A DNA stretch of 64,000 bases from Sipunculus nudus (Eukaryota > Annelida > Sipuncula > Golfingiida > Sipunculidae). Shown here in pieces: positions 1 through 8,988 of the stretch. The stretch is taken from assembly GCA_026874595.1 (NCBI GenBank), contig CM049316.1, positions 37,683,695-37,747,694 on the forward strand, read 5' to 3'. A program made the position numbers and the translations under genes. The stretch's first letter is position 1. The number at the start of each line of letters is the position of its first letter. The notes under the pieces are model-generated. The model was not told the origin of the DNA, ran no database searches, and was given only the letters and a program-made list of their open reading frames with translations.

Positions 1-42
1 ATGGGCGTTCTGTTGTGACTGCCATCATGACTCCAGGCCCTA

Positions 43-1050
43 TCAGTTTATTTCAGAAGGCCTGAGTGTCATGTTGTCATGGCTACTTGACGACCTGGTC
101 GTAGGGTTAGGGTGATCCGATGTGCTGACCATCCGACCTGTTGATCTTGCAGACACTGGTGGGCTACCTGCTGTCGAATGCACGGCCCGTGGAGTGGCCT
201 CCCCTACTGGAGCCTCTGTTTTATTTCGGGGCTTCTTCCTTTGATCGGTCAGGGTAGGATTTCTCCGCTTCCGATCAGACCTGGCTCCATCGGTCCCCCT
301 AAAAGTAGCCACTCCGGTCAGCAGGGTGCGTGCTTCTTTTTCCCGGAAGGTCTTGATGGGCCCCAAGGTGGCGGGACATCCTGTCCGCTGGACCAACCTC
401 AGGCACACCTTCCGGTGTGCACAGTCCCGCAGATATTTGGGCCAAACTGGGTTATACATCTCCGCCTCTCGGGATAGAAAGGTTGGTTTTTCCGTCAGTG
501 GTTCTTGAGTAACCACCTCCCTCCGAGAGTGGTTTATCTCCTCAAGTAGGTCATCACTAATCGGAGCTACATGGACCTTCCAGTTTATGGATTGACCATC
601 TACTGTCAGTTTCACGGGAACTCCTGCCCGACCATCCATATAGCTATCCGGTGCAGCATATTTCAACTTTACCTCACTTCCTTTTCTCCTGGGGTCCAAT
701 CCAATTTGTTGACATATGTGGCTGGATAGAATGGTAACTTCAGCCCCAGTGTCAACAATGGCATCGATTGCATGATCATTCACTATCAATGACAACAGAA
801 GGACTGGGCCCCTGCGAATAGTCCGGTTCACGTTCATAATGTATCGAATCCGTCCTGATGAAGATCCTGACCCATTTGATCTCGGGGGACTGGAGATGGG
901 TCTAGAGCCCCAGCCCCTACACGTTTCCCGGAGGTGCAGGACTTGGTGACCTCCGACATTCACGACGAATATGTCCAGAATCCCCACATTTGTAGCACTG
1001 GACATGCGGGCTTGGTGACCGTGAAGCGGGCCTTCTTGGGGATTCTGCAC
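43..1050 (-). CDS. pol: Retrotransposon protease (retropepsin) region of pol
   Basis: A 335-aa frame; its first ~65 residues are an out-of-frame reading of the gag knuckle, so the Met at 1050 is not a real start. The functional part begins near GRIRYIMNVNRTIRRG. The catalytic motif is DTGAEVTILSS with Asp at residue 100 (codon 751-753), the signature of retroviral-type aspartic proteases that cleave Gag-Pol. The region after ~190 is basic and Pro/Ser-rich and does not look like reverse transcriptase. The frame stops at 43, so reverse transcriptase must lie further left or be lost. Relative to gag this frame is shifted by +1, so expression would need a +1 (or -2) shift, or one of the frames carries an indel. 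Confidence 0.8.
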   Translation of the reverse strand: MQNPQEGPLHGHQARMSSATNVGILDIFVVNVGGHQVLHLRETCRGWGSRPISSPPRSNGSGSSSGRIRYIMNVNRTIRRGPVLLLSLIVNDHAIDAIVDTGAEVTILSSHICQQIGLDPRRKGSEVKLKYAAPDSYMDGRAGVPVKLTVDGQSINWKVHVAPISDDLLEEINHSRREVVTQEPLTEKPTFLSREAEMYNPVWPKYLRDCAHRKVCLRLVQRTGCPATLGPIKTFREKEARTLLTGVATFRGTDGARSDRKRRNPTLTDQRKKPRNKTEAPVGEATPRAVHSTAGSPPVSARSTGRMVSTSDHPNPTTRSSSSHDNMTLRPSEIN

Positions 1051-2491
1051 TTAGAGGAGGACGGCCAGATGGCTCCGGTGGGCCAGGACTCGGGGGACGG
1101 TAATTACTTTTATTTCTGTCTCGGGAGTGATCGGACATGCCCGTTGATTTGGTTCGGCTCAGAGCTAGGTCAAAGAACTTTCGCATTTCCACCAACTCTT
1201 GCCGGAGGGCATCCACCTGGTCAGTAGTGGCGAACGATTTTACTGCTACCGATTGAGCCGAAGGTATCGGCGCCTCGACATCTTCATCCTCATCAGCCCA
1301 CGACACCCTTCTAGCCCGGGTACGGGCTTGTTCTTCATTTTTGCGTCCAATCGTGGCATGGAAGTTAATAAGGTGAGCCCGTACCAAATCGAGAGCCTCC
1401 GACATGGTGTCCGGTTCCCGACACATCACCTCATATGAGACTCTGGTGTTCCTGAGTCCCTTCAAGAAAGCGTCGACTGCGATTTGTTCTTGGACGGACG
1501 AGTCCACACCTGGGTACGCTAGGGCAGTAGTCTGCCAAATATCCTCAGCGTACTCATCTAGACTTAAAGTTCCTTGTTTCATTTCACTGAGCTTGCGTCG
1601 AAGGGAGGCTGGTGTTTCATGGTGGCCGTATCTACGGCCAAGTTTGCTGACCAACCTTGAATAGCTCTCTGTCACGTCCATTGGTAGCGATACCAGATAT
1701 CGCATGGCATCGCCCCTGATGCATTCATGAAGCCGGTCAACCTTTTGCTCATCAGACCAGCCATGTTTGCGTGCCAGGCGCTGGAACGGCACGATGAAGG
1801 CATCCCAGTCGCCCTTTCCATCAAATGTAGCCATTTTGGCTCGGGGTGGCTCCATCTGGTGGCGACTGGCTGGGCTTCCTGGTCTTTGACGCCGACTCCT
1901 GTGGTCATTCCTGCTATGACAGCGACCTCTAGGTGGCGCCCACGGATATTCTCTCTCTCTCCTTTTGATCACCTCTAGTTGCCGTGCTATCTCACCATCG
2001 GAATCCTCAGCGTAGTCACGCCAACCGAAATGTGATGGTCTTATACGGGTTGGAAGGTCAGCCATCCCTACTTCACCCGGGTGGCCATTTCTCCCTTCGG
2101 ATACAGCAGAGGTAGCGCGGCTCATCTGCACTTCCTGTTGATGTGGAGGAGACACAGAGTCCACTTCCGGCAGAGCTGCCGGGTCCTGATGTGCCTGGGA
2201 GTCAGTTCCGCCCTCGGGCATGTTATTGCCCGTCTGCTGGGAGGCCACATCACCTGTTATCCTGGCAGGCCTGCTGGTCAACAGAAACTGCTGAAACATC
2301 TCAGTCAGTTGCTTTTGTTGTTCTATCACTGTCCTGAGGGCAAGGAGGGTCTCATTTGCTGTCGAGTCCCCACTGTCTTGGTCTCCAACAGCGCCTTGGT
2401 CCAGGTCCATGATTGTGCCATTATTCTCTGTATCTTCAGAGTGGTTGACCTTCTTTCTCCCCCCAGGCATGACTTCAGTAACTGTTGACAA
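917..2491 (-). CDS. gag: Retrotransposon Gag polyprotein with CCHC zinc knuckle
   Basis: A 524-aa open frame. The first ~200 residues are polar and low in complexity, including an acidic N-terminus and a Gln-rich stretch. Residues ~220-390 form a retrotransposon gag domain: a WDAFIVPFQRLA segment, then helical text rich in Leu and Arg ending near LKGLRNTRVSYEVMCREP. A Ser/Pro/Arg-rich linker leads to a single zinc knuckle CYKCGDSGHIRREC at residues 499-512, of the form CX2CX4HX4C, which binds RNA during packaging. The frame ends 12 residues after the knuckle. The start at 2491 is the first Met of the frame. It overlaps the protease frame by 134 bp. Host gene origin is unlikely because gag and protease are adjacent. 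Confidence 0.9.
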   Translation of the reverse strand: MSTVTEVMPGGRKKVNHSEDTENNGTIMDLDQGAVGDQDSGDSTANETLLALRTVIEQQKQLTEMFQQFLLTSRPARITGDVASQQTGNNMPEGGTDSQAHQDPAALPEVDSVSPPHQQEVQMSRATSAVSEGRNGHPGEVGMADLPTRIRPSHFGWRDYAEDSDGEIARQLEVIKRREREYPWAPPRGRCHSRNDHRSRRQRPGSPASRHQMEPPRAKMATFDGKGDWDAFIVPFQRLARKHGWSDEQKVDRLHECIRGDAMRYLVSLPMDVTESYSRLVSKLGRRYGHHETPASLRRKLSEMKQGTLSLDEYAEDIWQTTALAYPGVDSSVQEQIAVDAFLKGLRNTRVSYEVMCREPDTMSEALDLVRAHLINFHATIGRKNEEQARTRARRVSWADEDEDVEAPIPSAQSVAVKSFATTDQVDALRQELVEMRKFFDLALSRTKSTGMSDHSRDRNKSNYRPPSPGPPEPSGRPPLSAESPRRPASRSPSPHVQCYKCGDSGHIRRECRRSPSPAPPGNV

Positions 2492-3599
2492 GGTATCTCA
2501 ATATACGCAGGTGTTGGTCTATTTACACTGGTCTGTACTTTTGAGACGACCCCCCGAAGAAACTACTGTTTGGGTGAAATCCAGATGGCCTCTGAGGTGA
2601 TTAATCAATTAGGGGGGCTGCTGGACACTGCCGGTGACACTTGATACCCCTGCCAGTGGCTGGCTCTGATAGCACAGTGGATGGAATGTGACCTTGTGGT
2701 TTTACAGCCACCCTGACTGATATTTTTCTGTTGCCTGTCCCTTGTTCATAAAGGCCTTAAGTTACAAGCTCCTGATACGGACAAGCCCGACTATGAGAAT
2801 ATATACAGCCTGTTGATTTTAAGAAAACTCTGGTGTACGAATCATTTTAAGTTATTACATGAGACTGTTTATCAGACGGATAGGCCCGTTTGTTTACCAG
2901 CTTAATTATGCTGTAAGCAATTACTGGTATTAAATATTGATCTGTACAGCGGGATTAACCCGATATTACACATATATTATTAATTATTGACAGCCAATTA
3001 TACAGGTACTGTCCACTTGACAGGGTTCTTTCGGTCAGATCAAGAACAAATAAATATAATTATTTATAATTATCTTGCTGACCCCACTATTCTGGTACCA
3101 GTGTGGTAAAACTGGACTTACCAGTATTCTTCTTTGGGATGGCCTAGCTGGTAACAAAAAGTGGTAGAAGTCTTGTACGAAGAATTCACTGTCTGGTTCA
3201 CAGAATAAGCACTGTTCAGTCAAGTCTCTAAAGGGTTGCTCGACCGTAATCGGAAAAACAAACCTTCGCTGAGACTGTATGACTGAAACTGACCCCGATC
3301 CTTACTTTCACAGGGCTATATTATCCACGGGGAACTACCCCGACTAAGGGGACCATCTCCACATAGTGGAACGATCCCAGCCTGCCTGTTGAGTTTACTA
3401 CAATATATATCACTCATGTCATTTAATACAATGAAAATATCGCGAAACGTATCCCAATACGCTACCACATATCGCAATATATTGCAAAACAACATTTGTA
3501 GGCGGAATCCAGGCCTAGTTGTTTGTAACATTACTGACGATTGCTATTTTTTTAATAATATTTTATACTTTATCGTCCGAGGCTTTTTACTTCCAGCAG
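2492..3599. other. Leader/LTR side of the gypsy element and unassigned intronic DNA
   Basis: The first ~200 bp would be the untranslated leader of the gypsy element in minus orientation. The remainder is AT-rich with no convincing exon. A 5' LTR is expected here, but I see no second LTR copy in the window to define its borders. Confidence 0.4.
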
Positions 3600-3710
3600 A
3601 CGTGAACCCCCACTACTCTGACAGCAGTAAAGGTTGCATTGCATTAAGGGATGGGGAACCCTTCACGACATCGTGTTTCACCAAAGGTACCGGCTGGTTG
3701 TGCTGGTCAC
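3600..3710 (+). CDS. C-type lectin domain exon (C-terminal half of a CTLD)
   Basis: The exon is bounded by an acceptor (ttccagcag before 3600) and a strong donor GTAAGT at 3711, phase 1 at both ends. It reads as a CTLD end: SDSSKGCIALRDGEP, then SCFTKGTGWLCWS, giving the second and third conserved cysteine positions and the terminal Cys. The exon end (tgc, one codon, tca, c|gt) is laid out exactly as in the lectin exon ending at 8768, so the two are paralogous exons. The matching N-terminal half is not visible to the left and probably lies beyond the window or beyond the gypsy insertion. It may be the first CTLD of the receptor downstream, but the next lectin exon starts in phase 2, so at least one linking exon is missing, or these are separate genes. 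Confidence 0.6.
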
Positions 3711-4520
3711 GTAAGTAAACCAATTATGAAAGTATACGCCGTTCGTATAACGACGAGTCTAACAATGTACACACTTTGCAGTACTGGACTCGCAAAGGAG
3801 AGATTTTGAGTATAGACATCCTTGCATCCATGCACCGGGGCTTCTAAATACCTACACCAGCGTATAAATGTAGTAAAAGGATAATGTAGTCCATTACCTT
3901 ATGGTGAAAAGACTTGTTTCAAGGCAAATAACATTAAAATCGGTGTCTTTTTGGTAAGGGCGTCATGGAATAAGTAATATTATGTACGCATGTGCATGTG
4001 AAATGCAGAAAGAAAGTGTTTCCTCGAAATGTAACAAATTTTGAAGTTGGACAGTTATGGCAATAATTCCCGACCATCCCCACAATAGGCGTGTCCGACG
4101 AGCGTTACTCTTTAAAGGAGGTTAGACTGGCCACTGACTTTAACCATTGTGGGTGAAAAAACAACATGGCGGCAATCGGCTAAAACCTGGGCATGCAACA
4201 TCGGGAGAATTTATTTTCTTCATAGTCTTGTTCAAGACGAATATCAACATCAATATTTGGCCTTTGTTTTCTCGTGGTGCACGTGCGTCTTTTATTCAAC
4301 GCTCCCTCATAAAATGTACAACCTTTCAGCGCCCTGGAAATGTTACAAACGTGAGGGACACTTGGCACTGTGCCACAAGCCACCTGTGCCGGCTGTTTAA
4401 AGTGAAATATACACGTTTGAAATGTACCTGTCCAGCATTCCATTTTGAATGTACAATGAAATGTATAAGCTTCTCTTTCTTCACGTCACAAGTCATCCAG
4501 TGCTAGGAAACAGAGTATGA
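3711..4520. other. Intron or intergenic stretch with a dispersed repeat
   Basis: No exon is supported. The segment around 3820-3890 is a diverged copy of sequence at about 56215-56280 (shared GGGGCTTC, AAATAC and AAATGTAGT blocks), so it is part of a dispersed repeat. The overlapping frames at 4147-4506 show no family signature. Confidence 0.4.
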
Positions 4521-4876
4521 GGATGCTTTTCCATGTACGCGTTTTCCAAGCGTTCGCCGCGCGGCAGCCGCGCGGCGAAAATCCATCGAGTTAAAAAGTC
4601 ATGTGCTATTTCCATGTATGCGATTGCCGCGCGGCAAACGCACGCGTCAGTTTTTGAATCCAGCAGTGCTGGATTTCTGCGTTTGCCGCGCGGCAAACGC
4701 ATTGGAATTCCGCCTAAATGACGTCACATGTGGGGTTTCCCCGTAGTCATAGGTTTAAGTCTGTTCAGCTGTGTCAGGGAGGCATGCGATTGCCTCGCGG
4801 CAAACGCATACAAAACGCTCACATGGAAAATGACTGGCCGCGCGGTAGTTTCTGCCGCGCACATGGAAAAGCACCC
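4521..4876. mobile_element. GC-rich palindromic MITE-like element
   Basis: A 356-bp island bounded by inverted repeats: 4521-4541 and 4856-4876 match at 19 of 21 positions, sharing the core GCTTTTCCATGT. Inside are stacked palindromes around GCCGCGCGGC: 4553-4579 (13-bp arms, 1-bp centre), 4619-4642, 4678-4701 (a perfect 24-bp palindrome), 4785-4808 and 4837-4860. Another 19-bp palindrome lies at 4657-4675. CpG-dense DNA of this kind is unlike the AT-rich surroundings. A non-autonomous DNA transposon is the simplest reading; no coding capacity and no clear target duplication are seen. Confidence 0.65.
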
Positions 4877-5807
4877 TGACACACCGTGGGAAACCAGACT
4901 GACAAAAAGCACCACTAGTGACAAAGCGTATCGGCTACGTACATTTTAATTTTACCTAACAACCCAAAGAAATATCTTTTCAGATTAGAGGTTAAAATAG
5001 GTTGAAATTAATTAAATATCATGCACACCTAAAAGTTTCACCCAAACCTGGCGTTCGCTAAACATCCTGCCATTCTTCATAATAATAAGCACTCAACATA
5101 GTCACACCAAAAGGAGAGAAACCAAATTTGTTTTCGCAACGGTACAACGATGGATACATCGGGAATAAATATAAATTCATGGAAAACAGATGGAAAGAAT
5201 TACATTAGTATCCTATTAATTTGTTGTACTGGAGTCCGTGTTAAACCACAGTTTTAATGATTGTATGAAAACTTATTCTAATACTGATCTAAGTTTTATA
5301 AATAAAATATACGCTTATCATGGCATATTAAAGCTGTGATTTGAAACTTGATTCTTGTTTAAAATAATTCCCAAAAAACAGGGGGGAGTGCTCCCATCCC
5401 TCATCTTGCTTTTTGCCCCACCCTGGAAAAAGTTCCGTTTTTAGTAGAAAAGACCTCTGATGGAAGGCTGACAACGCACAAGCCCTGTCTGTTTTTATTA
5501 TTTTTTTTTTCGTTTCTAATCTTTATTGATATCCCACAGGAGAACAATGCAGGAATAAAAAGAGATGTATAGGGAAAAGGGATCAAATGGGAAATTGTGG
5601 TTCTGTAAATATAAGGTCAGTATAATTACACTGAAATCCATCTTAAAGAAAATCTTTGAGTTAATGATTCGGTTAATCATTAAATTATAATCAAGCTGAA
5701 TCAAGCTTAGAATCAAAAGACTGTATATATGTTTTAGGCCTTTTTAATACTGCCTGCTAAAATTTAATAGGTAGCTAAATTTATGAGTAAAAGATGCATG
5801 TGTTATC

Positions 5808-5843
<36 letters not shown>

Positions 5844-6052
5844 TATATATATATATATATATATATATTTATGTAAATATATATATATATCGACCGTTAA
5901 CATCTCATATATGACAATAGCATGAAAACACATTATTGTGTAACTGACCATTTTTCTAATATATATATATATATGTGTGTGTGTGTCACAATTAACAAGT
6001 CGAATTTACATTTTTTTTTCTCGTATTCATTTAACTTCCTCATTGCTTACAG
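4877..6052. other. AT-rich stretch without a recognised exon
   Basis: Contains an interrupted (TA)n array at 5811-5890 and a shorter TA/TG tract near 5960-5988. No splice-bounded open exon with family similarity was found, although one is needed to link the exons at 3600 and 6053 in phase. Confidence 0.4.
5811..5890. repeat. (TA)n microsatellite, interrupted
   Basis: TA runs separated by TCC and TTTATGTAA. Confidence 0.95.
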
Positions 6053-8367
6053 GTGTAATGCCTCAAGCTGGTTCTCCGCTAGACGGAGCTGCTGGCAGGA
6101 GAATTCTTCCTTATCGCTGGCAGACAGAAAGTCTCTGAGGGAATTGTTTCCAAAAGTCGGGCGATTTTGTAAGAAAGGAGAATTTTGGACGGGTTTCCGG
6201 CGTACCCGTTGGGATTGGATCAACAAACAAGAAGGCAATACATATAAAACATTAATATACTAATGTCCTTCAATGAGTTAACCAATATATTTAGTGATTC
6301 ATCTTAAAGAGTATCTGTTATAATTAAATAGTGATGCTAATAATAATTCAAACAAAAACCCTTGCGCAAGGCTACCAAACTCAAGATGGAGCACACTTTA
6401 GTGTTAACTACCGTTTCATTGAGTCCTGTGTAAACACTTATATATGGGTGCCGTTTGCTCATTACAATATAACATTGTTAAGTGATATTGACATTATAAC
6501 ATTATTATAATCGTGGTTGATAGAGTTAATGAAAAGCACAAACCTGGTATGAGTGGACTCATATTAAATTTCGTAGGAAAGATTATATAATTACATATAT
6601 AGCTGGTCGTTAAAATCGCCTATTACTGGCAGTTATGGTTAATTGTCTATATGTTCACGCAACAAAATCCCGTCGTTTACAAGGAAGTTATCTGAAAAGA
6701 CCGGGCTATATGAATAATCGTTGGCGGGGCCAACCAGTATTGTAGAACCATTTCCTGCAATATTTACTCAAGCCACGCAAATTGTTTTAATCTACCATAT
6801 ATATTTTCCACTGGAACAAGATTCCACTCTGAAACTTCAATTATTTAACTTAAAAGGAAGATAAAATCTCACTACAGAAACTGAAAAACAAGGACTCGAG
6901 GACCCAAAGCTCACCTGTTTAATTTTCCTATATGATATATACTTTAAAGCCGATAATCATTTTTTACAGGAAACTTTTTGAAATATAAAACTTTACTTAA
7001 AATGAAAACCATCAGAGAATTCTTATATAATAACGGAATTTCAGGCAGACATATCTTATAATATTGTATAGCTTGCAAATTTAACAAGCCTCTTATTATG
7101 AATAAATCTCTTGCAATTTTTAACAATTTGCAACTTGTGCCATGTTGATCTATTTTCTTTCATAACATGTAAATTTGAAAGTAATAAACATTCCGATATG
7201 ATCAAAGTAATACCCAGTTATTAGTTTGGAGGAAAACTAACCAGCTGGATATAAAAATATACAATCAGCCAGGGCCCAGAGTGATCTTTAAAAGAAGTTA
7301 AGCGGAAGAAAAAATGATAATTACACATAATCAAGATACCTTTTAAGATATAATGAGCAGAATAATTAACAATTTGACCAGACCCAATTAATACAACAGT
7401 GAAAGGATTGAGGAAAAGCCGAAATCCTGGTGACAAACAAACAATTACCAAAACTGTATTAAAGACAATGTCTTACCAGGTATAGAGTTCAATATGACAC
7501 CAAACCTTCCGAGTGTCAATTTCTTGAGTTGTCTGTATTGATTCTGAAGAACTAGTTCAATTAAATGTTTCATATGAAAAGAGGAATTCATCTGGGTTGG
7601 CAGGCCATTATTTTACTTTAATCAAAGAATCAAAGATGCCAGAAAAAACAACCATGACTGTTAATAGTAAAGTGCTGAAAACTGAATTTACAGATACCTG
7701 CTTCCCCTCCCCCAATTTATTTAATAACATGCTTTCACTAAAATATATATATTTGCAAAATATAGCCCAAATAAACTCGTTTCTAATTTCTCAGTGATTG
7801 AGTAGCAAACTATATCGGTTATACTGGTGGCAATATTGATGCGGATCCCTTGGGGAAATAATCACGTGTATAAGACGAAAACAAATTAACCGCTATTACC
7901 GTCGCACCATTTGATGAACTGGAGCAGATGTTTATACACTTCCCGCAACGGGCCAACATTTCGCACAAGTTAATAAATAAATAAAAATTCAACCTCTCCC
8001 TGTGTAATTTTATGCCCAAAGTCCGAGAACGATGGTTTTCCTAAACATGAATGTTAATGTGTTATCTTTTCCAGGGGCGTCAATATAGGGGGATGGGGGG
8101 TATTTATACCCCCAACTTTTTGGCAAGGGGGGATGGCCAATGTAATCACCCCCCCCCCCCCCACTTTACAGAGAAGAATATTATAATATTCGAATAAAAA
8201 AATAAAAATAAATATAATTAAAAACTTTGAATCCATTTAGCAAAAAAAGTTATATCTAAACCTTGCTTAGAATTCACAAAATAACTTATTTTCTATTATA
8301 ATATTATAATTATTTGAAATATAATTAAGTATATATATAAATAAGTATATATATGTGTATAATCGTT

Positions 8368-8424
<57 letters not shown>

Positions 8425-8941
8425 GAATATGTCTCTCAGAGACGCTGAAAAAGTAAAATATTATGTGTGTATATATATATTTATATATATACTAAGTCAT
8501 CCCCCCCCCCCACCCTGGAAGAAAAATTAACGCCACTGATCTTTTCACTTAGTTCCCATTACTTTAAATTGGTTGCAAATTGTTTTAAGTAATCTTGTTC
8601 CTGTAGATTCAGGTATCGCTGATCGAGAGATCGCTAGATGGTGGAGTGTTGATGATAGTTCAGCGGAAGCCTACGGCAACTGTACGGTACTCCTTATACA
8701 GAAAGAGCCCAAAATAATAAAATGGCGCCCGACAAAATGCGACGGACAACATGCCATATTCTGCTCACGTGGGTTCAAAAGATATTACTAATCTACCTGT
8801 TTAATGTACAATCCATACAACACCCTTATAGACAGAAAGTTCATCAATCACATTTTATTTACTTGTATACACTGTTTTACATATGGTTAGGACACAATAT
8901 TATTTCGAATTATGTCTATTTTTAGAAAACGTATAATTTAT

Positions 8942-8988
<47 letters not shown>

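Larger units (their letters stand above)
1..2491 (-). mobile_element. Ty3/gypsy-type LTR retrotransposon, partial (gag and protease; rest lies left of window)
   Basis: Two long overlapping minus-strand frames encode a gag with a CCHC knuckle and a retropepsin, the usual 5' half of a Ty3/gypsy element. Reverse transcriptase and integrase would lie at coordinates below 1, so the element is cut by the window edge. Both frames are long and free of stops, so the copy is fairly young, unlike the decayed elements elsewhere in this window. A 5' LTR should lie to the right of about 2.65 kb. I could not fix its borders or a primer-binding site; the stretch at 2664-2680 read on the minus strand resembles the 3' part of an initiator-Met-type site but lacks a clean TGG start. 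Confidence 0.85.
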
